A stretch of 7,179 nucleotides of DNA from Pontimonas sp. GTDB taxonomy: Bacteria > Actinomycetota > Actinomycetes > Actinomycetales > Microbacteriaceae. Made by a program: the position numbers and the translations under genes. The notes under the pieces were generated by a model. It was not told the origin of the DNA. It did no database searches and was given only the letters and a program-made list of their open reading frames with translations. Location: contig JALQXU010000045.1 of the NCBI GenBank assembly GCA_023263045.1, forward strand, positions 1-7,179, given 5' to 3'. How positions within the stretch are numbered: position 1 is the stretch's first letter; the number at the start of each line of letters is the position of its first letter. Positions 1 to 4,565 of this stretch are shown here, one piece after another.

Positions 1-468
1 GGAAGTTTTGAGAACCGGATACGGATCGTGCTGGAGGTTGTCCAGGCTGTTCGATCGGTCATGCCTGAATCCATGCCGTTGTTTGTTCGCATTTCAGCCA
101 CTGACTGGTTTGAGAATGGCTGGAACCTCGAAGAATCGATTGCTCTCTCGAAGCGCTTAGAAGAGCTCGGTGTTGACCTGATCGATGTGTCCTCCGGGGG
201 GCTTGCCAAATCACAACCCATAGTGCTTGGCCCCGGTTATCAAATGGGGTTTGCGAAAGCCATCAAGGAGCACGTCTCCATCCTGGTGGGGACGGTAGGA
301 CTGATTACCGAAGCCCAGCAGGCCGAGGATGCACTTCAGGATGGTGTTGCGGATGTGGTGTTGATGGGCAGGCAGTTCTTGCGGGAGCCCTCCTACGCTC
401 TGCGGGCAGCCAGAGAACTAGGTGTTGATCTGCAGTGGCCCGGTCAATACGAGCGGGCGAAGCTGTAG
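1..468 (+). CDS. NADH:flavin oxidoreductase, old yellow enzyme family (YqjM-like), C-terminal part
   Basis: This is the C-terminal 155 residues of an FMN-dependent ene-reductase with a TIM-barrel fold; the 5' end lies outside the window. The reading frame is open from base 1 and begins with GSFENRIR, matching the family's conserved GGSxENR segment. Further family landmarks are RISATDWFENGW (residues 33-44), VSSGG, GPGYQ, the phosphate-binding stretch VGTVGLI and the C-terminal barrel signature ADVVLMGRQFLREP. The protein ends in QYER (149-152). In YqjM-type enzymes the arginine of this tail reaches into the neighbouring subunit's active site, so this subclass and an oligomeric enzyme are inferred. 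Such enzymes reduce activated C=C bonds with NAD(P)H, and the natural substrate is usually unknown. The gene converges on the toxin gene ending at 498, with a 29-base gap and no convincing terminator hairpin. Confidence 0.93.
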   Translation, partial: GSFENRIRIVLEVVQAVRSVMPESMPLFVRISATDWFENGWNLEESIALSKRLEELGVDLIDVSSGGLAKSQPIVLGPGYQMGFAKAIKEHVSILVGTVGLITEAQQAEDALQDGVADVVLMGRQFLREPSYALRAARELGVDLQWPGQYERAKL

Positions 469-497
469 GGGTGTGTTCTGGGCCACGGTGCCTTGAC

Positions 498-764
498 TCA
501 CCGAGGCCTGCGATAGACCTGCCGCCTGTGGTCAACATTGAGAACTAGCACCAATAACGTGCGATCAGAAATGTGCGCGATGATGCGGTAGGCGCCCACC
601 CGGTATCGCCAATAGTTGCCTTCTCCGACCAAAGCCGTGCCCACAGATCGCGGATTCGCTAGGTTCAGACCCTCTAAGAAAACGCGAATTCGTAACGCGT
701 GCTGCTTGTCGAGTTTGGCAATCTGCTTCGCGGCCCCAGGGGTGAGGCGAAGCAAGTAGGTCAC
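498..764 (-). CDS. Type II toxin, RelE/ParE family
   Basis: An 88-residue protein with the compact RelE/ParE fold. A helical N-terminal half carries basic residues (AAKQIAKLDKQHALRIRVFLE, in part residues 11-31). It is followed by the strand-rich half with the family signature WRYRVGAYRII (52-62), strand LLVLVLNV (70-77) and the C-terminal DHRRQVYRR (78-86). Arg55, Arg60, His79, Arg80 and Tyr84 lie where RelE-like mRNA interferases keep functional basic and aromatic residues. RelE proteins cut mRNA in the ribosomal A site while ParE proteins poison gyrase. The HRRxVYRR ending favours RelE, but this is inference. The start is GTG at 764-762, which overlaps the antitoxin's TGA in a GTGA arrangement, so translation is probably coupled. 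Length is normal and the frame is intact. Confidence 0.9.
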   Translation of the reverse strand: MTYLLRLTPGAAKQIAKLDKQHALRIRVFLEGLNLANPRSVGTALVGEGNYWRYRVGAYRIIAHISDRTLLVLVLNVDHRRQVYRRPR

Positions 765-994
765 GAGGACTCAGAACCCCACTCGATGTCTTCAAGCGTC
801 AGCATGTCCTCGCCAGATGCCTCGAAGGCTTCCAGGGAGTCTTTCGCGAGGAAGTAGTCCTCCCGGTCTTCGAGGAGTTGATGGATGGCCTCCACAGCAT
901 AAAAAGTCTTCGTGCGGCCGGTCTTGCGAGCGAGCGCGTCGAGGCGTTCGACAATGTCATCGTCGAGTCGGACGTTTATTTGGGTTTTGGGCAT
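761..994 (-). CDS. Ribbon-helix-helix antitoxin, RelB-like (partner of the downstream toxin)
   Basis: A 77-residue acidic protein. Residues 1-45 form a ribbon-helix-helix DNA-binding domain: the beta strand is KTQINVRLD (3-11), then helices run from DIVERLDALARKTG (13-26) and TKTFYAVEAIHQLLED (28-43). The acidic tail (44-77, ending DIEWGSESS) is the usual toxin-wrapping segment. The antitoxin would neutralise the toxin encoded immediately downstream (4-base overlap) and repress its own operon. The start is ATG at 994-992, preceded by a GAGG ribosome-binding site (1003-1000 on the minus strand) with a 5-base spacer. A perfect 14-bp palindrome lies just upstream at 1010-1023, consistent with autoregulation by a dimeric ribbon-helix-helix protein. 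The next gene upstream on the same strand ends 94 bases away. Confidence 0.9.
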   Translation of the reverse strand: MPKTQINVRLDDDIVERLDALARKTGRTKTFYAVEAIHQLLEDREDYFLAKDSLEAFEASGEDMLTLEDIEWGSESS

Positions 995-1009
995 GTTGAC
1001 CTCAATTCT

Positions 1010-1023
1010 CTATACATGTATAG
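1010..1023. promoter_or_regulatory. Palindromic operator/promoter of the RelBE-like pair
   Basis: CTATACATGTATAG is a perfect 14-bp palindrome 15 bases upstream of the antitoxin ATG. On the minus strand it contains TATACA and runs into TATAGA, either of which could be a -10 element. The only candidate -35 is a weak TTCCCC, 17 bases upstream of TATACA. Position and symmetry fit an autoregulatory site for the ribbon-helix-helix antitoxin. Binding is inferred, not shown. Confidence 0.6.
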
Positions 1024-1088
1024 CAGATGGAATGGGGAAGGGGAATGGCCGCAGGCTTTCATGCCCGACGAGGCGAGACGTTAAGTTA

Positions 1089-1541
1089 TCAACAGATTTG
1101 CACCCCATCGTCGAGGAAAGCAGCGTCTCGGGGGAGCGAGAGGCCACCTCGGGTGATGATGGTGACCGGAAAACCAAGAGCTTGTTCGAGGTCGGTTTCA
1201 CACGCCGCGATGTCATAGAGCGTCGCGCCTTCTTCGGTGTCGCAGAGGAGGTCCACATCGCTATCCTCGCGTGATTCGCCTCGCGCAACGGAGCCAAAGA
1301 CAAAAACTGTGGAAAGTTTGTGGGCAGTTGCGATCGTGCGAATCAAGGAAGCCTTTTGTTGCAGAAGTTCCAGAGTGGGCCTTGGCGGCCCATAACGAGC
1401 CCAAGGGATAAGCACCGCAGTCGGGGTTCGGTGTGAACCAATCACTACAGCCTCACTGTTCGGGTTCTCTGCGATAGTCCTCATCAGAGCAGGAAGAGTC
1501 GACCGGGCCTCTGCGATACCCAAAACGCGGGGCTTCGACAT
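1089..1541 (-). CDS. Fusion protein: Phd/YefM-like antitoxin domain plus minimal nucleotidyltransferase (MNT) domain
   Basis: A 150-residue protein with two parts. Residues 5-46 (VLGIAEARSTLPALMRTIAE, then AVVIGSHRTPTAVLIP) look like a Phd/YefM DNA-binding antitoxin: the strand-helix start with a conserved A-R-x-x-L, then a strand and the 'PxAVLIP' end. Residues 56-72 form a linker helix. Residues 78-130 form an MNT nucleotidyltransferase core with an exact GS-x10-D-x-D motif (Gly83, Ser84, Asp95, Asp97) written as GSVARGESREDSDVDLL. The third carboxylate usually seen in the following strand (family V-D-L-V) is replaced by Thr127 in FPVTIIT, so catalytic activity is uncertain. MNT proteins are commonly antitoxins of HEPN toxins, which they can inactivate by nucleotide transfer; no HEPN gene lies beside this one. 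The start ATG (1541-1539) has no Shine-Dalgarno sequence, only CCCCTC before it on the coding strand. A 20-bp palindrome precedes it. Confidence 0.85.
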   Translation of the reverse strand: MSKPRVLGIAEARSTLPALMRTIAENPNSEAVVIGSHRTPTAVLIPWARYGPPRPTLELLQQKASLIRTIATAHKLSTVFVFGSVARGESREDSDVDLLCDTEEGATLYDIAACETDLEQALGFPVTIITRGGLSLPRDAAFLDDGVQIC

Positions 1542-1558
1542 GAGGGGAGCTTAGCACT

Positions 1559-1578
1559 ATGTACATAATTATGTACAT
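1559..1578. promoter_or_regulatory. 20-bp palindromic operator with two TGTACA motifs
   Basis: ATGTACATAATTATGTACAT is a perfect 20-bp palindrome made of two ATGTACAT units, each itself palindromic. The TGTACA cores at 1560-1565 and 1572-1577 are centred 12 bp apart. It lies 17 bases upstream of the Phd-MNT fusion ATG and contains CATAAT, a plausible -10 on the minus strand. An alternative pair is TTCAAA (1586-1581) with TACATA (1563-1558), 17 bases apart. TGTACA is the known core of YefM-type operators, so autoregulation by the fusion's N-terminal domain is a reasonable inference. Confidence 0.7.
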
Positions 1579-1612
1579 TTTTTGAAAGTCAGATTAACGA
1601 GGGCGACCTGGC

Positions 1613-1651
1613 CCCTATCCTGACGCCTGTGCAGGAACGCACACCATAGGG
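1613..1651. other. Nested imperfect inverted repeat in the divergent intergenic region
   Basis: CCCTAT (1613-1618) pairs with ATAGGG (1646-1651). Inside, TGTGC (1628-1632) pairs with GCACA (1639-1643) around a 6-base loop. The two helices are separated by unequal unpaired stretches of 9 and 2 bases. No T-run follows, so it is not an intrinsic terminator. It could be a structured leader, a protein site or chance. The rest of the 1579-1700 region holds nothing I can assign. Confidence 0.2.
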
Positions 1652-1713
1652 AGACTGATCGGGGATCGGGTGAGTCTTTAGGCAGTGTTCCGGGTGCCAA
1701 GGCAATGAGATCG

Positions 1714-1772
1714 TTGTGACTTATTCACGATATAGAACATGATTGATGTTGTTTTTTGTGACAATATAGAAC
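1714..1772 (+). promoter_or_regulatory. Promoter region of the sgcQ-like gene, with repeated TTGTGAC and ATATAGAAC elements
   Basis: TTGTGAC occurs at 1714-1720 and 1756-1762, and ATATAGAAC occurs at 1730-1738 and 1764-1772. The two elements are separated by 9 bases in the first pair and by 1 base in the second. A possible promoter is TTGATG (1743-1748) with TATAGA (1765-1770), 16 bases apart, placing transcription start roughly 40 bases before the gene. GTGA/TCAC inverted pairs (1716-1728 and 1758-1776) flank these elements and could be operator half-sites. GGGAAGG at 1799-1805 serves as the ribosome-binding site. Confidence 0.4.
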
Positions 1773-1815
1773 TCACGGAGCACACAATTCTCTTTCGCGG
1801 GAAGGCAGTTTCACC

Positions 1816-2619
1816 ATGTGGTTAGACGACGTTTTTGGCGTGAAGAAGCCCGTCATTGCGATGCTGCACCTCATGGCACTTCCCGGGGATCCCGGTTACG
1901 ACACGGCTGGAGGAATGCGGGCCGTCATTGATCGAGCAAAACGTGAGCTCGACGCGCTTCAGTCGGGTGGCGTTGATGGCGTCATGTTCTCGAACGAGTT
2001 CAGCCTTCCCTATTTGACGAAGACCGAGCCCATCACGGCGATTTCTATGGCCCGAGTCGTGGGGGAGTTGTCACCCGAGATTTCCGTGCCTTTTGGGGTG
2101 AATGTTTTGTGGGATGGCATTGCCTCTATTGATCTCGCCACCGCTACCGGTGCATCCTTCGTCCGGGAGATTTTCACTGGTGTCTATGCCAGCGACTTTG
2201 GGCTGTGGGACACCAACGTGGGAAACGCTGCCCGTCATCGAGCCCGACTGGGGGCCTCAGGAGTGAAGTTGCTCTTCAACATTGTTCCGGAGTCAGCTAC
2301 CTATTTGGCACAGCGTGACATCGTGGACCTCACCAAAACCACGGTGTTTGCGACCCTGCCCGATGCGTTGTGTGTCTCGGGACTCACTGCGGGTGCGTCC
2401 ACCGACACCCAGATTCTTACGCAGGTCAAAGGTGCGGCCGGCGATGTTCCCGTGTTTGTCAACACGGGAGTTCGGGCGAACAACGCACAGGAACAACTGA
2501 GCGTGGCCGATGGGGCAGTCATCGGCACCTATTTCAAGAAAGATGGTGTCTTCGAAAACCCAGCAGACCGCAGCAGGGTGGAGGAGTTGATGGGCGTGGT
2601 GAAGGCGATGCGGACATAG
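1816..2619 (+). CDS. sgcQ: BtpA/SgcQ family TIM-barrel protein
   Basis: A 267-residue protein, normal length for the BtpA family. Family landmarks in order are: AMLHLMALPGDPGY (15-28) with His18 at the end of the first barrel strand; GGVDGVMFSNEFSLPY (51-66); PFGVNVLWD (92-100); SFVREIFTGVYASDFG (114-129); KLLFNIVPE (151-159); the phosphate-type segment DALCVSGLTAGA (183-194); VPVFVNTGV (211-219); and ADGAVIGTYFKKDG (231-244). The FSNEFSLPYLTK and NVLWD wording is that of Escherichia coli SgcQ rather than of cyanobacterial BtpA, which was linked to photosystem I. The biochemical function of SgcQ is not established. In E. coli it sits in a sugar-catabolism-like cluster with a phosphotransferase system and a DeoR-type regulator. 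Here a DeoR gene also follows three genes downstream. The ATG at 1816 has GGGAAGG 10 bases upstream. No signal peptide is visible, so the protein is cytoplasmic. Confidence 0.9.
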   Translation: MWLDDVFGVKKPVIAMLHLMALPGDPGYDTAGGMRAVIDRAKRELDALQSGGVDGVMFSNEFSLPYLTKTEPITAISMARVVGELSPEISVPFGVNVLWDGIASIDLATATGASFVREIFTGVYASDFGLWDTNVGNAARHRARLGASGVKLLFNIVPESATYLAQRDIVDLTKTTVFATLPDALCVSGLTAGASTDTQILTQVKGAAGDVPVFVNTGVRANNAQEQLSVADGAVIGTYFKKDGVFENPADRSRVEELMGVVKAMRT

Positions 2620-2710
2620 TCCACATTTCTCCATGCTCTGTGGCGTGGTGGGCGCTCCGCGCTAGCCTAGGTCACAAGTTTTACGAGATAAGAGAACAAG
2701 GAGGTTCTTC
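2620..2710 (+). promoter_or_regulatory. Short intergenic region with possible -10 element and strong ribosome-binding site
   Basis: The gap contains TAGCCT (2663-2668), resembling the TANNNT -10 elements of actinobacteria, but no clear -35. A weak CCACA/TGTGG inverted repeat (2621-2643) follows the sgcQ stop and lacks a T-run. AAGGAGG at 2698-2704 is an excellent ribosome-binding site, 6 bases before the next ATG. The downstream trio may therefore be transcribed both by read-through and from its own promoter. Confidence 0.35.
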
Positions 2711-3037
2711 ATGACCGGAACACACCTCGTTGTGGTGGCTATTGCCACCGCACAAGCGGGAAAAGAAGCAGAACTGAAATCCCGACTCGAGGGAGTTGCC
2801 ACAGCGTCCTGGGACGAGCCCGGTGTCGTCACCTACGCCGTCCACGACCTCGTGGATCAACCCGGGCGTTTCATGATGGTCGAGGTGTATGCCTCTCAAG
2901 CCGCCTTTGATGCCCACCTCGAGACCGAACACGTTAAGGCGCTAATCGCTGACCTTGGTTCCTTGGTGGAGGGCGAGCTTGTCGTTCATCAAGGGCACGC
3001 GTCGGACTTCTCCGCTGGATCTAAAGGATCACTGTAG
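2711..3037 (+). CDS. Putative quinol monooxygenase, antibiotic biosynthesis monooxygenase (ABM) domain
   Basis: A 108-residue cytoplasmic protein consisting of one ABM domain with a dimeric ferredoxin-like fold. Visible elements are the first strand HLVVVAIATAQ (5-15), the helix starting GKEAELKSRLEGVA (17-30), the turn EPGVVTYAVH (36-45), and the strand FMMVEVY (54-60). The family's histidine-bearing helix AAFDAHLETEHVKAL (64-78) follows, with His69 and His74, and the last strand is GELVVHQG. Such proteins include YgiN-type quinol monooxygenases and LsrG, which processes phosphorylated autoinducer-2; the sequence does not decide between oxygenase and isomerase roles. The start is supported by AAGGAGG 6 bases upstream. 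The stop is followed 2 bases later by the next ATG, so it is probably translationally coupled. The extension after residue 93 (GHASDF to the end) is hydrophilic and not part of the domain. Confidence 0.87.
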   Translation: MTGTHLVVVAIATAQAGKEAELKSRLEGVATASWDEPGVVTYAVHDLVDQPGRFMMVEVYASQAAFDAHLETEHVKALIADLGSLVEGELVVHQGHASDFSAGSKGSL

Positions 3038-3039
3038 AT

Positions 3040-3609
3040 ATGGCTGTCGAATCAACTGGAAATCTGATTGGCTACGAGCTTCCCGCATGGGAGCTACCCG
3101 ACCGGGATGGCGCCCACCACCAGGTGCGAGAAGAGGGTCATCAAGCGACCTTGGTCGCGTTTGTGTGTAATCACTGCCCGTATGTTCAGCACGTGGAGAA
3201 GGCTTTCGGGGACATGGTCTCTGCCTTTGCTTCTCAGGGTCTTCGAACTATTGCGGTGGTGAGTAACAATGTGGAGGACTATCCCGAAGATGATGTGCCG
3301 GGGATGATCGAGCAAATGGAGCGTGCGGGCTGGACTTTCCCGTATCTGCGTGATCTCGACCAGACTTTCGCCAGGGAGCTAGGAGCGGTCTGCACTCCCG
3401 ACTTCTTCCTCTTCGATGGAACGTTCTCGCTCACGTATCGGGGCGCGTTTGATGCGTCTTCGCCGAAGAACGGAAATCCCGTCACCGGCGATCTGCTCCA
3501 CGACGCAATCGAGAAGACTCTCGCTGGAAGTGAGGTTCCCCTTCCTCACCGCCCGGCTATGGGCTGCGGGATTAAGTGGCGTGCCGGTATGGAGCCAGAG
3601 GCCTCCTAA
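3040..3609 (+). CDS. Thioredoxin-fold protein, AhpC/TSA-like family with CNHC motif
   Basis: A 189-residue cytoplasmic protein of the thioredoxin/AhpC-TSA superfamily, belonging to the group with a CNHCPYV active-site motif (Cys43, Cys46). Order of elements: GYELPAWELPDRDG (11-24) with the family's N-terminal strand, LVAFVCNHCPYVQHVE (38-53), GLRTIAVVSNNVEDYPEDD (67-85), TFPYLRDLDQTFAREL (99-114), then CTPDFFLFD (118-126) with the conserved Thr-Pro loop, YRGAFD (133-138), and the C-terminal MGCGIKWR (174-181). Cys118 and Cys176 are additional conserved cysteines of this group. A thiol-disulphide or peroxide-related role is inferred; substrates are unknown. There is no signal peptide or membrane anchor, unlike exported TlpA/ResA proteins. 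The gene sits between the ABM gene (2-base gap) and the DeoR regulator (start codon immediately after this stop), an unusual place for a redox protein. Confidence 0.87.
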   Translation: MAVESTGNLIGYELPAWELPDRDGAHHQVREEGHQATLVAFVCNHCPYVQHVEKAFGDMVSAFASQGLRTIAVVSNNVEDYPEDDVPGMIEQMERAGWTFPYLRDLDQTFARELGAVCTPDFFLFDGTFSLTYRGAFDASSPKNGNPVTGDLLHDAIEKTLAGSEVPLPHRPAMGCGIKWRAGMEPEAS

Positions 3610-4428
3610 ATGGACGTTCAATTCGAGAGACGCAAGCTTCTCGCGAGTGAGCGTAAACAGAAGATCCTGGAGTGGGTTGCCTCTGAGGAGGCGATTGATT
3701 TCGCAAGCCTCGCCAGGCTCCTTGATGTCTCCGTGATGACGGTGCGTCGTGATGTTCGACACCTCGTCGATCAGGGGTATATGACCCTCACGCGAGGTGG
3801 TGCCACCGCGCATCTCTCGCGCTCTCTCGACATCCTCGTTAATCCTCGGGCTTTTGACTCGAGCGTGGCCAAAGCCCGTATTGGGGAGTTCGCCGCTCGA
3901 AACATGACCGCGGGTGACGTAATTTTTGTCGGAACAGGATCCACCACGGCGCAGTTCATTCAGTATTTGAATCCTGACCAGAATCTCACGGTCATCACCC
4001 CTTCTTTGCCTCACGCCTCGTTCTTAGCCACGAGGGGCGTTCGCGTGATTAGCACCGGAGGCTTAGTTGCAACTGAAGATCTTGCGCAGAGTGGATCGAT
4101 TGCGGCCTGGAGTATCTCCCGATACAACGCCAACCTTGCGGTGATCGGCGCACAGGGAATCTCGAAAAAGTCGGGTTTGAGTGAAGTCAACTCGGAGATC
4201 GCCGAGCTCAACCGGTTGATGGTGGAGCACGCGGACAAGACCTGGGTTCTCGCTGATCTTTCGAAAGCAGGCGCACAGAGCCCCTATCACGCGGTGGATT
4301 TGGAGGAGGTCAACACGATCGTGACCACCCACGACGGTGTTGACCTGTTTGAGTTCGAAGTCGAGGGAGCCTGCGAGGTCTTAAGTGCTCCGTTGTCCTC
4401 GTTTACCTTCGCACACGAGCCCAAGTAA
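3610..4428 (+). CDS. DeoR/GlpR family transcriptional repressor
   Basis: A 272-residue regulator. The N-terminal DeoR winged helix-turn-helix spans about residues 12-66: SERKQKILEWV (13-23), FASLARLLDVSVMTVRRDVR (31-50) holding the recognition helix, and the wing with GYMTLTRGGA (56-65). The C-terminal DeoRC sensor domain (about 82-242) binds phosphorylated sugars in this family. It shows the phosphate-binding loop VGTGSTT (107-113), DLAQSGSIAAW (157-167), AVIGAQGIS (177-185) and ADLSKAG (215-221). Start: ATG follows the previous stop directly (TAAATG), with AGAGG at 3596-3600 as ribosome-binding site; the first 11 residues precede the usual family start, but no alternative start codon is nearby. 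It probably controls the operon beginning at 4566 through the repeat-rich region just downstream, and perhaps the sgcQ promoter. The effector is unknown, presumably a phosphorylated intermediate of the encoded pathway. Confidence 0.93.
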   Translation: MDVQFERRKLLASERKQKILEWVASEEAIDFASLARLLDVSVMTVRRDVRHLVDQGYMTLTRGGATAHLSRSLDILVNPRAFDSSVAKARIGEFAARNMTAGDVIFVGTGSTTAQFIQYLNPDQNLTVITPSLPHASFLATRGVRVISTGGLVATEDLAQSGSIAAWSISRYNANLAVIGAQGISKKSGLSEVNSEIAELNRLMVEHADKTWVLADLSKAGAQSPYHAVDLEEVNTIVTTHDGVDLFEFEVEGACEVLSAPLSSFTFAHEPK

Positions 4429-4472
4429 CATTTTCTAACACTTTATGTGTCATAATTTGTGTTAATGACACG
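4426..4472. promoter_or_regulatory. Cluster of five TRACAC half-sites, candidate DeoR operator
   Basis: Five related hexamers lie within 47 bp: TAACAT (4426-4431), TAACAC (4436-4441), the reverse-oriented GTGTCA (4447-4452) and GTGTTA (4459-4464), and TGACAC (4466-4471). They form two overlapping inverted repeats: TAACAC/GTGTTA with a 17-base gap, and GTGTCAT/ATGACAC (4447-4453 with 4465-4471) with an 11-base gap. CATAAT (4451-4456), one mismatch from the -10 consensus, is inside the cluster, so a bound repressor would block it. A second -10-like TATAAC occurs at 4518-4523, lying between CGGGT and ACCCG arms. The adjacent DeoR gene makes its product the natural candidate binder. Confidence 0.5.
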
Positions 4473-4565
4473 ACGCTCTTTGCTCCTTTTTCGGCGCTGG
4501 CGTCTGTTCGGTTCGGGTATAACCCGGCAAATGCCAGGAAAAACAACACCACAGAGGGGTCGATG

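Noticed and set aside
469..497. Possible bidirectional terminator between the convergent old yellow enzyme and toxin genes
   Set aside because: Only very short complementary stretches (such as GGC/GCC) and no T-run on either strand.
912..1274. Plus-strand open frame (120 codons) across the toxin-antitoxin island
   Set aside because: It runs antisense to the antitoxin and the Phd-MNT gene and through the palindrome at 1010-1023. The minus-strand genes have clear domains and this one has none.
1542..1815. Insertion sequence, CRISPR or tRNA gene in the largest non-coding gap
   Set aside because: No terminal inverted repeats with target duplications, no regularly spaced repeats and no cloverleaf-like sequence were seen. 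Only the promoter elements, the palindrome and one weak nested hairpin are present.
2621..2643. CCACA/TGTGG inverted repeat after the sgcQ stop as a terminator
   Set aside because: The stem is 5 bp with a 13-base loop and no following T-run, too weak to call a terminator.
3379..4014. Long open frame on the minus strand (211 codons) spanning the thioredoxin-like/DeoR junction
   Set aside because: It overlaps two well-supported plus-strand genes, and its low-complexity, charged translation resembles no protein family.
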